Source: Thermoanaerobaculia bacterium (lineage in GTDB: Bacteria > Acidobacteriota > Thermoanaerobaculia > Multivoradales > Multivoraceae). Taken from it: a DNA stretch of 44,192 nt. Made by a program: the position numbers and the translations under genes. The stretch is taken from positions 1-44,192 of the forward strand of contig JAJDUI010000032.1 in the NCBI GenBank assembly GCA_022826745.1, written 5' to 3'. The notes under the pieces are model-generated. The model saw only the letters and a list, made by a program, of their open reading frames with translations, ran no database searches and was not told where the DNA came from. Below are positions 1-9,201 of this stretch, one piece after another (within the stretch, counting starts at the first letter, position 1; each line of letters begins with the position of its first letter).

Positions 1-142
1 GGAGATGGTGATGCCTGGCGACAACGTGACTCTGGACGTGGAGCTGATCGCTCCGATCGCGATGGAGAAGGGCGTTCGCTTCGCGATCCGCGAGGGCGGC
101 CGCACGGTGGGCGCCGGCACCGTCACCGACATCGTCGAGTAA
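1..142 (+). CDS. tuf: Elongation factor Tu, C-terminal end (partial)
   Basis: The window opens inside this gene. The frame starting at base 2 gives the last 46 residues, beginning EMVMPGDNV and ending [10 protein letters not shown] before TAA at 140-142. This is the end of EF-Tu domain 3, with the conserved MVMPGDN and the [11 protein letters not shown] stretch. EF-Tu brings aminoacyl-tRNA to the ribosomal A site as a GTP complex. tuf directly before rpsJ is the usual junction of the str and S10 operons, so rpsL, rpsG and fusA probably lie just outside the left edge. The gene is cut by the window edge, not broken. Confidence 0.95.
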   Translation, partial: EMVMPGDNVTLDVELIAPIAMEKGVRFAIREGGRTVGAGTVTDIVE

Positions 143-193
143 TCGGTACCGGGTGCGTCAGGCGATCGAGGAAGGTTGGGATTCGAGGGAACG

Positions 194-508
194 ATGAACG
201 AGAAGATTCGCATCCGGCTCAAGGCCTTCGACTACCGCATCCTGGATACGTCGACGCATGAGATCGTCGATACCGCCCGGCGCAGCGGCGCCCGTGTGGT
301 CGGACCCATTCCGCTGCCGACTCACATCGCCCGCTACACGGTGAACCGTTCCCCGCATGTGGACAAGAAGTCGCGGGAACAGTTCGAGATCCGCACCCAC
401 AAGCGGTTGCTCGACATCTTCGAGCCCACCAGTCAGACCGTCGACGCGCTGATGAAGCTGGAGCTTCCCGCCGGTGTCGATGTGGAGATCAAGGCGTTCG
501 GTGCCTGA
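194..508 (+). CDS. rpsJ: 30S ribosomal protein S10
   Basis: 104 residues, the normal size for S10. S10 sits in the head of the 30S subunit and, as NusE, pairs with NusB in transcription antitermination. The sequence has the typical [14 protein letters not shown] start, the GPIPLPT loop and the ...RTHKRLLDI segment. An in-frame GTG upstream at 176 would add six residues. ATG 194 is preferred because a GAGGGA Shine-Dalgarno lies about 7 nt before it and the protein then starts MNEKIRI as in homologues. It is the first gene of the S10 block after tuf, and its end overlaps a possible early GTG of rplC. Confidence 0.97.
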   Translation: MNEKIRIRLKAFDYRILDTSTHEIVDTARRSGARVVGPIPLPTHIARYTVNRSPHVDKKSREQFEIRTHKRLLDIFEPTSQTVDALMKLELPAGVDVEIKAFGA

Positions 509-539
509 GGCGCCCGAGGAGACTGAGGAGAAACGGGCG

Positions 540-1184
540 GTGAGCGCTAACAACAGCCAGACGAAGGGACTGCTGGGTCGCAAGATCGGCATGACGCAGA
601 TCTACACCGAAGACGGGGCCGCGGTGCCGGTGACGGTACTCGAGGTCGGTCCCTGCCGGGTCGTGCAACGCAAGACGGAAGCGTCCGACGGGTACGAAGC
701 GGTGCAGATCGGCCTGGTCGAGAGTCGGCCGCCCAAACGGATCACGGAACCCCGGCGGGGTCACTTCAAGAAGGCCGGAGTCGATCCGATGCGCCATCTG
801 GCCGAGGTGCGGGTCGACGCGACCGACGAGTCGCAGCCGGGCGATGAGATCGAGGTTTCGATCTTCGAGGTCGGTTCCCGGGTCGACGTGATCGGCACCG
901 GCAAGGGCAAGGGGTTCCAGGGAGTCATGCGCCGCCACGGCTTCGGCGGCGGCCGCGCCACCCACGGCTCGATGTTCCATCGCGCCCCCGGCTCGGTCGG
1001 GCAGTCCGCGAGTCCCTCGCGCGTCTTCCCCGGCATGCGGTTTCCCGGCCGGATGGGCGGCAAGCGGGTGACGACGAAGAAACTCGTGGTGGTCAAGGTG
1101 GATGCCGAAAACCGCCTCCTCTATCTACGCGGCGCGGTTCCGGGCGCCCGCAGTGGTCTGGTCATGGTTCGGAGTTCGGTCTGA
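540..1184 (+). CDS. rplC: 50S ribosomal protein L3
   Basis: 214 residues from GTG 540, which follows GAGGAG at 525-530. The frame stays open upstream (GTG 501, also 474), but those starts overlap rpsJ and add residues with no counterpart in L3. L3 is a primary 23S rRNA binder near the peptidyl-transferase centre. Visible hallmarks are LLGRKIGMTQIY near the N-terminus, GKGFQGVMRRHGF, and GSVGQSASPSRVF, which contains the glutamine that PrmB methylates in other bacteria. The stop overlaps the rplD start (TGATG), so the two are probably translationally coupled. Confidence 0.95.
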   Translation: MSANNSQTKGLLGRKIGMTQIYTEDGAAVPVTVLEVGPCRVVQRKTEASDGYEAVQIGLVESRPPKRITEPRRGHFKKAGVDPMRHLAEVRVDATDESQPGDEIEVSIFEVGSRVDVIGTGKGKGFQGVMRRHGFGGGRATHGSMFHRAPGSVGQSASPSRVFPGMRFPGRMGGKRVTTKKLVVVKVDAENRLLYLRGAVPGARSGLVMVRSSV

Positions 1185-1837
1185 TGCCAGAGATCGCTAT
1201 CAAGAGTCTCGACAACAAGGCCGTCGGCAAGGTCGACTTGCCGGAGGAGGTCTTCTCCTACCCGTACAAGGAGCACCTCATCCACCTGGCGGTGGTCGCC
1301 CTGCGGGCCGCGCAGCGCGCGGGAACCCACAAGGTCAAGGGCAGGCACGAAGTCCGCGGCTCCGGCGTCAAGCCGTATCGCCAGAAGGGGACGGGTCGTT
1401 CTCGGGCCGGCAGCCGCCGCTCGCCGCTCCGTCGTGGCGGTGGAGTCGTGCATGGACCTCATCCCCGCAGCCACCGCAACAAGCTGTCCCGGAACGAGAA
1501 GCGGAACGCCCTCAAGTCGGCGCTGTCGAGGAAGCTCCTCGAGGAGCGGATCATGGTGATCGACTCGCTCGAGCTCGAAAGCCACAAGACGGGCGCCTTC
1601 GCGGCCTGCCTGAAGGATCTCGGCGTCGATGGCAAGGCGCTGATCGTCGACGACCACGGCAACCGCAACCTGATGCTGGCTTCGCGGAACCATCCGCAGG
1701 TCAAGGCGGTGGATGCGCTGGGCGTCAACGTGTACGACGTCGTCGACCGGGGCTACGTCCTCTTCAGCGAGAACGCGATCGGCCGCCTTTCCGCCGTGCT
1801 GCAACGGCGCAGGCAACGGAACGGGAGCGAATCATGA
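1184..1837 (+). CDS. rplD: 50S ribosomal protein L4
   Basis: 217 residues, a normal L4 length. L4 binds 23S rRNA and its extended loop lines the exit tunnel; in E. coli it also represses the S10 operon. The tunnel loop is visible around residues 50-100 (GSGVKPYRQKGTGRSRAGS, then HGPHPRS). The Rossmann-like globular part follows, with DGKALIVDDHGNRNLMLASRN. The start ATG shares a base with the rplC stop, and the end overlaps the rplW start (ATGA). No leader hairpin like the E. coli L4 target could be recognised upstream of rpsJ, so autoregulation is unproven here. Confidence 0.96.
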   Translation: MPEIAIKSLDNKAVGKVDLPEEVFSYPYKEHLIHLAVVALRAAQRAGTHKVKGRHEVRGSGVKPYRQKGTGRSRAGSRRSPLRRGGGVVHGPHPRSHRNKLSRNEKRNALKSALSRKLLEERIMVIDSLELESHKTGAFAACLKDLGVDGKALIVDDHGNRNLMLASRNHPQVKAVDALGVNVYDVVDRGYVLFSENAIGRLSAVLQRRRQRNGSES

Positions 1838-2121
1838 GGGTGCAGGACGTGCTGCGGCGGCCGCTGATCACCGAGAAGTCGACCGAGCTGCGGGATGGGA
1901 GCAACATCATCGCCTTCGTGGTCGACTCCCGGGCGAACAAGATCGAGGTGCGGAAGGCGGTCGAGACCCAGTTCGCGGGCGTCAAGGTGGCCGAGGTCCG
2001 GATCGCGAACGTGCACGGCAAGGTCCGCCGTCGCGGCCGGTTCGTCGGTCGAACCCCCGACTGGAAGAAGGCATACGTACGGCTGGCCGAGGGCCAGATC
2101 GATCTCTTCGACAACGTGTAG
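1834..2121 (+). CDS. rplW: 50S ribosomal protein L23
   Basis: 95 residues. ATG 1834 overlaps the rplD stop as ATGA. The protein starts [16 protein letters not shown], and the RPLITEKS motif is diagnostic of L23. [13 protein letters not shown] helix and a basic [12 protein letters not shown] loop follow. L23 lies at the tunnel exit and docks trigger factor, SRP and SecYEG. It is cotranscribed between rplD and rplB, the universal position. Confidence 0.96.
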   Translation: MRVQDVLRRPLITEKSTELRDGSNIIAFVVDSRANKIEVRKAVETQFAGVKVAEVRIANVHGKVRRRGRFVGRTPDWKKAYVRLAEGQIDLFDNV

Positions 2122-2143
2122 CGAGAGCCAGAGAACCCAGGAC

Positions 2144-2974
<831 letters not shown>

Positions 2975-3003
2975 GTCGGCGGCAGCACGGAGAAGAGGAC
3001 AGC

Positions 3004-3291
3004 ATGGCACGTTCACTCAGGAAGGGTTTCTTCATCGACAATCACCTCTACGACAAGGTGGCGGCGATGAACGCGACCGGCGATCGCCGGGTCATCAAGA
3101 CCTGGTCCCGCCGGTCGACGATCATCCCCGACATGGTGGGGCACACGGTTGCCGTCCACAACGGCATGAAGTTCATCCCGGTCTTCGTCAGCGAGAACAT
3201 GGTCGGCCACAAGCTCGGAGAGTTCGCCCAGACCCGCACCTTCCGGGGTCATGCGGGCGGCCGGCGGGAACGCAGGGCGCGTCCCCGCTAG
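3004..3291 (+). CDS. rpsS: 30S ribosomal protein S19
   Basis: 95 residues starting [12 protein letters not shown], the standard S19 N-terminus. Typical later elements are [23 protein letters not shown] and [17 protein letters not shown]19 forms a complex with S13 in the 30S head and contacts bridge B1a. An AGAAGAGG Shine-Dalgarno lies before the ATG. It sits between rplB and rplV as in most bacteria. Confidence 0.97.
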   Translation: MARSLRKGFFIDNHLYDKVAAMNATGDRRVIKTWSRRSTIIPDMVGHTVAVHNGMKFIPVFVSENMVGHKLGEFAQTRTFRGHAGGRRERRARPR

Positions 3292-3339
3292 CCTGGGCCG
3301 AGATTCCCGCAGACGGCAGTATCCCGAAGAGAGATAACG

Positions 3340-3687
3340 ATGGAAGCAATAGCCCGACTCAAGTACTTGCAGGCGTCACCGCAGAAGGTGCGCCTGGTCG
3401 CGGACCTGATCCGCGGTCGCGATGTGGAAGAGGCGTCGACCCTGCTGCAGTTGAGTACCAAGTCGGCGGCGCGGCCGGTCTACAAGTTGCTGCGGTCGGC
3501 GGTTGCCAACGCCGAGAACCGGGAGCCGGGAGTCGATCTCGGCGGTCTCTACGTCAAGGAGATCTTCGTCGACGGCGGGCCGACCCTGAAGCGGCTGCGC
3601 CCGCAGCCGATGGGCCGGGCCTTCCGCATCCTCAAGCGGCAGAGTCACGTCACGATCAAGATCGATTCCCGCGACGGGAACGGCTAG
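3340..3687 (+). CDS. rplV: 50S ribosomal protein L22
   Basis: 115 residues. L22 binds all domains of 23S rRNA and its long beta-hairpin lines the exit tunnel at the macrolide-sensitive constriction. The sequence shows [22 protein letters not shown] at the N-terminus, then [14 protein letters not shown] and the hairpin region ending [17 protein letters not shown]. The 48-nt gap after rpsS holds an AGAGAG Shine-Dalgarno and nothing else recognisable. Confidence 0.96.
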   Translation: MEAIARLKYLQASPQKVRLVADLIRGRDVEEASTLLQLSTKSAARPVYKLLRSAVANAENREPGVDLGGLYVKEIFVDGGPTLKRLRPQPMGRAFRILKRQSHVTIKIDSRDGNG

Positions 3688-3713
3688 AGGGCAGAGCCAA
3701 GTCAGGAGCGTTC

Positions 3714-4364
3714 ATGGGTCAGAAGACACATCCCTACGGTTTCCGCCTGGTCTACAACCAGGGTTGGCATTCGCGCTGGTACGCCGAGCGCGACTACGCC
3801 GGTACCCTGAAGTCGGATATCGAGCTGCGGACCGGACTGAAGAAGCGGCTCATGCACGCCGGCGTCAGCCAGATCGACATCGAACGCGCCGCGGACAAGC
3901 TGCGTGTGACGATTTACACCTCGCGTCCGGGCATCATCATCGGCCGCAAGGGTGCCGAGGTGGACAAGCTGCGCGACGATCTGAGCCGGCAGATGGGGCA
4001 GGAAGTCCACATCAACATCCAGGAGATTCAGCGCCCGGAGCTCGACGCCCAACTCGTGGCCGAGGCGATCGCCGGCCAGCTCCTGCGCCGGATCGCCTTC
4101 CGGCGGGCGATGAAGAAGGCGATGGAGTCGGCGTTTCGTTTCGGCGCCAAGGGCGTCAAGATCATGGTGTCGGGCCGGCTCGGCGGCAACGAGATCGCCC
4201 GTACCGAGTGGTACCAGGAAGGGCGTCTGCCGCTGCACACGCTGAAGGCGGATATCGACTACGGAATCGCGGAGTCGTTCACGACCTACGGCGTGATCGG
4301 AGTCAAGGTCTGGGTCTACCGGGGCGACCTGTCGCGGGAGCGGGGCCGCCGGACGGCTGCCTGA
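3714..4364 (+). CDS. rpsC: 30S ribosomal protein S3
   Basis: 216 residues with the S3 architecture: an N-terminal segment [12 protein letters not shown], a KH type 2 domain with [16 protein letters not shown] (about residues 69-85), and a C-terminal domain with [24 protein letters not shown]3 is at the mRNA entry site of the 30S subunit and helps unwind mRNA. It ends soon after [11 protein letters not shown], so there is only a short C-terminal tail. It lies between rplV and rplP. Confidence 0.97.
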   Translation: MGQKTHPYGFRLVYNQGWHSRWYAERDYAGTLKSDIELRTGLKKRLMHAGVSQIDIERAADKLRVTIYTSRPGIIIGRKGAEVDKLRDDLSRQMGQEVHINIQEIQRPELDAQLVAEAIAGQLLRRIAFRRAMKKAMESAFRFGAKGVKIMVSGRLGGNEIARTEWYQEGRLPLHTLKADIDYGIAESFTTYGVIGVKVWVYRGDLSRERGRRTAA

Positions 4365-4399
4365 GGGTCGGGCACCGGGATTCGAAGGAGTAACGAGCG

Positions 4400-4819
4400 A
4401 TGTTGATGCCGAAGAAGGTCAAGTTCCGCAAGCACCACCGCGGCCGCCGCCGCGGTCTGGCCAAGGGCGGCAACGTGGTGTCCTTCGGCGAGTACGGGTT
4501 GCAGGCGCAGGAGGCCGGCTGGGTCACCGCGCGACAGATCGAAGCCGCCCGAATCGCCATCACCCGTCACATCAAGCGGTCGGGAAAGGTCTGGATCCGG
4601 GTCTTCCCGGACAAGCCGATCACCAAGAAGCCGCTGGAGACGAGAATGGGCAAGGGCAAGGGCAACCCCGAGGAGTGGGTTGCGGTCGTACGGCCCGCCC
4701 GGATCCTCTACGAGCTCGAGGGCGTGTCGCCGGAGCTCGCCAGGTCGGCGATGCGGCTCGCGTCCCACAAGCTCGGAATCAAGACTAGGTTCGTCGCGCG
4801 CCACGGCGTGCAGATCTGA
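4400..4819 (+). CDS. rplP: 50S ribosomal protein L16
   Basis: 139 residues. ATG 4400 is 8 nt after AGGAG and is preferred to ATG 4406. L16 organises the A-site region of the 50S subunit and binds near the CCA end of tRNA. The start [19 protein letters not shown], the [23 protein letters not shown] stretch and [23 protein letters not shown] are diagnostic. The arginine in the [10 protein letters not shown] neighbourhood and the conserved basic loop are intact. Confidence 0.97.
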   Translation: MLMPKKVKFRKHHRGRRRGLAKGGNVVSFGEYGLQAQEAGWVTARQIEAARIAITRHIKRSGKVWIRVFPDKPITKKPLETRMGKGKGNPEEWVAVVRPARILYELEGVSPELARSAMRLASHKLGIKTRFVARHGVQI

Positions 4820-4832
4820 GGGTGGCGAGGCG

Positions 4833-5021
4833 ATGAAGGCAAGCGAACTCAGGGACCTGACGGCGGAGGAACTGCGCCAGAAGGAGGAGGAGCTGGCCGA
4901 TCAACTGTTTGCCCTGCGGCTGCAGAAATCGATCGGACAACTCGAGAAGCCAAGCAGGATCAGGAATGCCCGGGTCGAACTGGCGCGGGTTCTGACCGTT
5001 CTGCGTGAGAAGGCGAAGTGA
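4833..5021 (+). CDS. rpmC: 50S ribosomal protein L29
   Basis: 62 residues, two helices as expected. The start MKASELRDLTAEEL and the middle LFALRLQKSIGQLEKPSRIRNARVELARVLTVLRE match the family pattern (LRFQ...GQLENPxRIRxVRRxIARIxT). L29 is at the tunnel exit beside L23 and contributes to the trigger-factor and SRP docking site. The stop TGA overlaps the GTG start of rpsQ (GTGA). Confidence 0.95.
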   Translation: MKASELRDLTAEELRQKEEELADQLFALRLQKSIGQLEKPSRIRNARVELARVLTVLREKAK

Positions 5022-5302
5022 ATGACATGAATGCTGAGCAGGAAACAGCGCGAGGCCGCCGACAGGTCCGGGTCGGCAAGGTCGTGAGCGCGAAGATGGA
5101 CAAGACGGTCGTGGTGGCGGTCGAGAAGACGGTCATGCACCGGCTCTACCACCGGCTGATGAAGAAGTCGTCCCGGTTCGTGGCCCACGATGAAGCGAAC
5201 GACTGCCGCGAGGGAGACGTCGTGTCCCTCGTCTCGACCCGACCGCTCTCGCGCCGGAAGCGCTGGCGTGTGCAGCGAGTCGTCAAGCGGGCGGAAGGGT
5301 AG
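5018..5302 (+). CDS. rpsQ: 30S ribosomal protein S17
   Basis: 94 residues from GTG 5018, which overlaps the rpmC stop and follows GAGAAGG. An ATG nine bases later is an alternative that trims three residues. S17 is an early OB-fold binder of 16S rRNA. The diagnostic [25 protein letters not shown] is present, then [21 protein letters not shown] and the basic end. The acidic first ~12 residues are a small extension compared with E. coli S17. Confidence 0.95.
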   Translation: MNDMNAEQETARGRRQVRVGKVVSAKMDKTVVVAVEKTVMHRLYHRLMKKSSRFVAHDEANDCREGDVVSLVSTRPLSRRKRWRVQRVVKRAEG

Positions 5303-5310
5303 GCGGGGCC

Positions 5311-5679
5311 ATGATCCAGATGGGAACAATGCTCGATGTCGCCGACAACTCGGGAGCGAAGCGCATCTCGTGCATTCAGCTTCGGGGTGGTTCCTCGGGC
5401 CAGTACGGCGCGCTGGGCGACGTGATCACGGCCTCGGTCAAGGAGGCGACGCCGGAAGGTACGGTCAAGAAGGGCCAGGTCGTCCGCGCGGTCATCGTGC
5501 GCACCCGCAAGGAGCGGCGCCGGCGGGACGGCAGCTACATCCGGTTCGACAACAATGCCGCGGTTCTGATCAACGAGGCGCGCGAGCCGATCGGCACCCG
5601 TGTCTTCGGGCCGGTCGCTCGTGAGCTGCGGGAGCGGCGCTTCATGCGGATCGTCTCGCTGGCGCCGGAGGTGATCTGA
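5311..5679 (+). CDS. rplN: 50S ribosomal protein L14
   Basis: 122 residues, exact family size. It starts [18 protein letters not shown] and has [31 protein letters not shown] and the [27 protein letters not shown] end, all L14 signatures. L14 contributes to bridge B8 and is the docking site of the silencing factor RsfS. It lies 8 nt after rpsQ and one base before rplX, so transcription and translation are tightly linked. Confidence 0.97.
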   Translation: MIQMGTMLDVADNSGAKRISCIQLRGGSSGQYGALGDVITASVKEATPEGTVKKGQVVRAVIVRTRKERRRRDGSYIRFDNNAAVLINEAREPIGTRVFGPVARELRERRFMRIVSLAPEVI

Positions 5680-5680
5680 C

Positions 5681-6004
5681 GTGCGCAGGCTGAAAATCAA
5701 GAAGGGCGACGAGGTCCTCGTCATCGCTGGCCGCAACCGCGGAACACGCAGCCGGGTGCTGCGCGTTCTCCCTGGTTCCGAACGGGTCATCGTCGAGCGC
5801 GTGAACATGGTCAAGAAGCACGAGCGGCCGAACCCGCAGCGCCAGGTCCAGGGCGGCATCCTGGAGCGGGAGGCGCCGATCCACATCTCGAATCTCATGG
5901 TGATCTGCCCTGACACGGACAAGCCGACGCGGGTAGGGCGGCGTCGCCTCGAGGATGGCAAGCTGACCCGGTACGCCAAGGTCAGCGGTTCGGTGTTGAG
6001 CTGA
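5681..6004 (+). CDS. rplX: 50S ribosomal protein L24
   Basis: 107 residues from GTG 5681, two bases after the rplN stop codon begins to clear. The KOW domain is visible at residues 4-35 ([27 protein letters not shown]). [36 protein letters not shown], the classical L24 core, follows. L24 initiates 50S assembly by binding the 5' part of 23S rRNA. The stop overlaps the rplE start as TGATG. Confidence 0.95.
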   Translation: MRRLKIKKGDEVLVIAGRNRGTRSRVLRVLPGSERVIVERVNMVKKHERPNPQRQVQGGILEREAPIHISNLMVICPDTDKPTRVGRRRLEDGKLTRYAKVSGSVLS

Positions 6005-6546
6005 TGGTTCCCCGACTCAGGACCGTGTACCAGGAGGAGGTCACGAAGAGCCTCCAGGAGGAGTTCGGCATCGCCAACCCGATGGCGGTGCCCCGGCTGG
6101 AGAAGATCGTGCTCAACATGGGCATTGGTGAAGCGATCCAGAACATCAAGGTGCTGGAGAACGCCGTGCCCGAGCTGGCGCTGATCGCCGGGCAGCAGCC
6201 CGTGATCACCCGCGCGCGAAAGTCGATCGCCGCCTTCAAGCTACGCGAGGGGATGCCGATCGGCTGCCGGGTCACCCTGCGCCGCGACCGGATGTGGTAC
6301 TTCCTCGACCGGTTGATCACCGTGGCGCTGCCACGGGTGCGTGACTTCCGGGGCATCTCGGACCGGAGCTTCGACGGTCGGGGCAGCTACACGCTGGGCA
6401 TTCGCGATCACCTCATCTTCCCCGAGGTCGACTACTCCAGGAGCGACGGCTCCAAGGGAATCAACGTGACGCTCGTGACGTCGGCGGAGTCGGACGCTCA
6501 GGCGCTGCATCTCCTGCGGGGCCTGGGAATGCCGTTCGCGGATTGA
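6004..6546 (+). CDS. rplE: 50S ribosomal protein L5
   Basis: 180 residues. L5 carries 5S rRNA into the central protuberance and forms bridge B1b with S13. Signatures are [12 protein letters not shown], the [21 protein letters not shown] block, and the [32 protein letters not shown] segment. The usual next gene, rpsN for S14, is absent. The 52 nt to rpsH contain only a ribosome-binding region, which is unusual for an spc block. Confidence 0.97.
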   Translation: MVPRLRTVYQEEVTKSLQEEFGIANPMAVPRLEKIVLNMGIGEAIQNIKVLENAVPELALIAGQQPVITRARKSIAAFKLREGMPIGCRVTLRRDRMWYFLDRLITVALPRVRDFRGISDRSFDGRGSYTLGIRDHLIFPEVDYSRSDGSKGINVTLVTSAESDAQALHLLRGLGMPFAD

Positions 6547-6598
6547 ACTTTCGCTACCAGGAAACAAAGGCAACTCGAGGAATTCAAGGACGGATCCG

Positions 6599-6997
6599 AT
6601 GACCGTAACCGACCCCATCGCGGACCTTCTGACGACGATCCGCAACGCCCTGATCGTCAAGCACGATCGCACCGAGGCGCCCGCCTCGAAGCTGAAGATC
6701 GCGTTCTGTCGGGTCCTGCGCGACCAGGGCTACATCAACGACTATGAGGTGTTCGATTCGCCTCCCGGCCGGACGCTGCGGATCTTCCTTGCCTACGACA
6801 AGGAGGGGGTGCCGGCGATCACGAAGGTGCGCAAGATCAGCAAGCCGGGACGCCGCATCTACCGCGCGGCCGACGACCTGAAGCCGGTGCTGAACGGGTT
6901 GGGCGTCGCGATCCTCTCGACCTCGCAGGGCCTTCTGACCGACGCCCAGGCGCGCCGGCAGCGGGTCGGCGGCGAGGTCCTGTGTGAGGTGTACTAG
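6599..6997 (+). CDS. rpsH: 30S ribosomal protein S8
   Basis: 132 residues. S8 is a core 16S rRNA binder and in E. coli represses the spc operon at a site near rplE. The start MTVTDPIADLLTTIRNAL and the C-terminal GVAILSTSQGLLTDAQARRQRVGGEVLCEVY are diagnostic. The middle KISKPGRRIYRAADDLKPVLNGLG is also standard. No S14 gene precedes it. The rplF start lies two bases after its stop. Confidence 0.97.
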   Translation: MTVTDPIADLLTTIRNALIVKHDRTEAPASKLKIAFCRVLRDQGYINDYEVFDSPPGRTLRIFLAYDKEGVPAITKVRKISKPGRRIYRAADDLKPVLNGLGVAILSTSQGLLTDAQARRQRVGGEVLCEVY

Positions 6998-6999
6998 AA

Positions 7000-7545
7000 A
7001 TGTCGCGTGTAGGCAAAGCGCCGATCTCGTTGCCGGAGAAGACGACCGTCGCGGTAAACGGCGGTACGGTGACGATCGAAGGGCCGCGGGGCAGGCTGCA
7101 ACAGCCTCTTCAGCCCGGTATCGAGGTACGGGTGGAGGACGGCGTAGTGACGCTGCACCGCTCCGGCTCGACCGGCGAGGAGCGGGCCCGGCACGGTCTG
7201 GCACGGGCGCTCCTGGCGAACGCCGTGGTAGGCGTCACGGAAGGCTTCCGGCGCGAGCTCGAGATCGTCGGCGTGGGCTATCGGGGAGAGGTCAAGGGCC
7301 GCGAGGTTCATCTCGCGCTCGGGTACTCCCACCCCGTCGTCTACCCGGTGCCGGAGGGCGTGGACGTCTCGATCGACGAGAGGGCGAATCGCATCACCGT
7401 TTCCGGCAACGACAAGCAGCAGGTGGGGCAGGTCGCCGCCGATCTGCGCAGCCTGCGCAAGCCCGATGCGTACAAGGGCAAGGGCATCCGCTACCGCGAC
7501 GAGGAAATCCGGCTCAAGGTCGGCAAGGCGGCGGCGACCGCATAG
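7000..7545 (+). CDS. rplF: 50S ribosomal protein L6
   Basis: 181 residues, two tandem L6 folds. The start [46 protein letters not shown] and the [24 protein letters not shown] end are the family signatures. L6 stands near the sarcin-ricin loop at the factor-binding site. A weak AAA Shine-Dalgarno precedes it, so coupling to rpsH (two-base gap) is likely. Confidence 0.97.
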   Translation: MSRVGKAPISLPEKTTVAVNGGTVTIEGPRGRLQQPLQPGIEVRVEDGVVTLHRSGSTGEERARHGLARALLANAVVGVTEGFRRELEIVGVGYRGEVKGREVHLALGYSHPVVYPVPEGVDVSIDERANRITVSGNDKQQVGQVAADLRSLRKPDAYKGKGIRYRDEEIRLKVGKAAATA

Positions 7546-7573
7546 GACAGGTTCGGAACAGGAAAGACAAGGC

Positions 7574-7960
7574 ATGAGTGATCTGCGCAGAAAGAGAACG
7601 CTCGACCGCAGCCGGCGGCGGCAGCGGGCGCGATACCGCGTCCGCAAGAAGCTGCGTGGTTCCCAGGAACGGCCTCGCCTTGCCGTGCACAAGAGCCGGC
7701 GTCACATCTACGCCCAGTTGATCGACGATCGCTCGGGCAACACCCTGGCCTTCGCGAGTTCGCTCGAGTCGGATCTCCAGGGAGCGCTCGAGGGTTCGAC
7801 GGGAAGCTGCAAGGCGGCGCAGGCCGTGGGTCAGGCCCTGGCCGAGCGCGCGAAGGAAAAGGGCTTCCGCGTGGTCATCTTCGACCGCGGCGGATTCCTG
7901 TATCACGGCAGGATCCAGGCGCTTGCCGACAGCGCTCGCGAGGGAGGCCTCGAGTTCTGA
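7574..7960 (+). CDS. rplR: 50S ribosomal protein L18
   Basis: 128 residues from ATG 7574. An upstream open frame to 7466 lies inside rplF and is discarded. The protein has the basic N-terminal part, [23 protein letters not shown], and the C-terminal [33 protein letters not shown], which define L18. L18 binds 5S rRNA with L5 and L25. Its position between rplF and rpsE is canonical. Confidence 0.96.
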   Translation: MSDLRRKRTLDRSRRRQRARYRVRKKLRGSQERPRLAVHKSRRHIYAQLIDDRSGNTLAFASSLESDLQGALEGSTGSCKAAQAVGQALAERAKEKGFRVVIFDRGGFLYHGRIQALADSAREGGLEF

Positions 7961-7996
7961 TGAACCGGAGCCGGCAGGGAAGCAAAGGAGCGAACA

Positions 7997-8023
7997 TTGG
8001 CCAGGGACACGAACAGTGGCTAG
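7997..8023 (+). other. Mini-ORF overlapping the rpsE start (decoy start)
   Basis: A TTG at 7997 lies 6 nt after AAAGGAG (7984-7990), the best Shine-Dalgarno in the gap, and opens eight codons reading MARDTNSG before TAG 8021-8023. The true rpsE start, GTG 8016, lies inside it in another frame and encodes MARDIDLD. The DNA is a 12-base imperfect direct repeat with a period of 19 nt (7998-8009 and 8017-8028, 10 of 12 bases identical). It looks like a duplication of the gene start. Whether the mini-ORF is translated is unknown. Confidence 0.4.
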
Positions 8024-8636
8024 AGACATAGACCTCGACAGCGAGTTCTTCGAACAGGTTGTCGACATCAACCGCGTGACGAAGGTCGTCAAGGGCGGCA
8101 AGAACTTCTCGTTCACCGCCCTGGTCGTTATCGGCGACGGCAACGGCCGGGTCGGCTACGGCTCGGGCAAGGCGAAGGAGGTTCCGGCCGCCATCCGGAA
8201 GGGAATCCAGATCGCCAAGCGCAACCTGGTGCAGGTGCCGCTTGCCGGAACCACGATCCCGCACGAGACGGTGGGCGTGTTCGGCGCCGGCCGCGTGATG
8301 TTGAAGCCCGCTTCGGAGGGAACCGGCGTGATCGCCGGCGGAGCCGTGCGCGCCGTGGTCGAAGGCGCCGGCATCCAGGACATCCTGACCAAGTCGCTGG
8401 GCACGACGAACCCGCAGAACGTGGTCAAGGCGACCTTCGCCGGGCTCATGTCCCTCCGCAACGAGAAGCAGGTTCGGACCTTGCGGGGACTGGAGACGCT
8501 CGACGGCCTGGCGGGCGGTTCGACGAATGGAGACAGTTCGACAAACGGAGACCGGGGAGGAGCCGAAAGTGGCAGGCAAGACGATACGGATTCAGCAGGT
8601 GCGGAGCGCGATCGGGAGGCCGAGGCCGCAACGTGA
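8016..8636 (+). CDS. rpsE: 30S ribosomal protein S5 with long acidic/hydrophilic C-terminal tail
   Basis: 206 residues from GTG 8016, compared with about 165 in E. coli. S5 is needed for translational fidelity and mRNA entry. The double-stranded RNA-binding-like N-terminal domain has [42 protein letters not shown]. The C-terminal domain has the family's [32 protein letters not shown]. The last ~38 residues are extra: Gly, Ser, Asn, Asp and Glu rich with no family counterpart ([15 protein letters not shown] onward). This tail runs 68 nt into rpmD in a different frame. The start is ambiguous because a better Shine-Dalgarno serves a decoy TTG upstream, but only the GTG gives [12 protein letters not shown] in frame. 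Confidence 0.92.
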   Translation: MARDIDLDSEFFEQVVDINRVTKVVKGGKNFSFTALVVIGDGNGRVGYGSGKAKEVPAAIRKGIQIAKRNLVQVPLAGTTIPHETVGVFGAGRVMLKPASEGTGVIAGGAVRAVVEGAGIQDILTKSLGTTNPQNVVKATFAGLMSLRNEKQVRTLRGLETLDGLAGGSTNGDSSTNGDRGGAESGRQDDTDSAGAERDREAEAAT

Positions 8637-8754
8637 AGTGCTGCGCAGCCTGGGTCTGAGGCGTATCCGTCACGTCGTGGAACGCGAGGACACCCAGGCA
8701 GTGCGTGGCATGGTGCGGAAGATTCCCCATCTCGTCCAGGTCCTGGAGGACTGA
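8569..8754 (+). CDS. rpmD: 50S ribosomal protein L30
   Basis: 61 residues from GTG 8569, directly after the strong GGGGAGGAG at 8553-8561. It reads [32 protein letters not shown], the L30 pattern (I..VRS.IG....Q..TL..LGL), and ends [15 protein letters not shown]30 is a small non-essential 50S protein next to 5S rRNA. The start lies inside rpsE, and the 68-nt out-of-frame overlap is long for this gene pair. rplO follows one base after its stop. Confidence 0.94.
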   Translation: MAGKTIRIQQVRSAIGRPRPQREVLRSLGLRRIRHVVEREDTQAVRGMVRKIPHLVQVLED

Positions 8755-8755
8755 A

Positions 8756-9190
8756 ATGAAGCTGCACGATCTCAAACCGGCGAAGGCCAGCCGCCGCCCG
8801 CGGAAGCGGGTCGGCCGCGGTCCGGGTTCGGGCACGGGAAAGACCGCCGGGCGCGGCCACAAGGGTCAGCGCTCCCGGGCGGGCTTCTCGAGGCGGGCGG
8901 GCTTCGAAGGCGGTCAGATGCCTCTGATTCGCCGGGTGCCGAAGCGCGGGTTCACGAACATCTTCCGCACCGAGTACACGGTGATCAACGTCGGCGATCT
9001 CGATGGTCTCGGCGAGACGATCGACGTCGAACTCCTCGTCTCCCGCGGACGCGTACGCCGCGGCATGAAGCTCAAGGTCCTCGGCGACGGCGACGCGCCG
9101 TCCGGCGTGACGGTGCGGGCCCACCGCTTCAGTACATCCGCGCGCGCCAAGATCGAGGCCGCGGGCGGCGTCTGTGAAGTGATCGGCTGA
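8756..9190 (+). CDS. rplO: 50S ribosomal protein L15
   Basis: 144 residues from ATG 8756. The Gly/Arg-rich N-terminal extension (RKRVGRGPGSGTGKTAGRGHKGQRSRAG) that threads through 23S rRNA is present, then GFEGGQMPLIRRVPKRGF and the globular C-terminal part ending ARAKIEAAGGVCEVI. L15 is a late assembly protein of the 50S core. It stands before secY as in most spc operons. Confidence 0.97.
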   Translation: MKLHDLKPAKASRRPRKRVGRGPGSGTGKTAGRGHKGQRSRAGFSRRAGFEGGQMPLIRRVPKRGFTNIFRTEYTVINVGDLDGLGETIDVELLVSRGRVRRGMKLKVLGDGDAPSGVTVRAHRFSTSARAKIEAAGGVCEVIG

Positions 9191-9201
9191 CGGAGTAGAT
9201 C

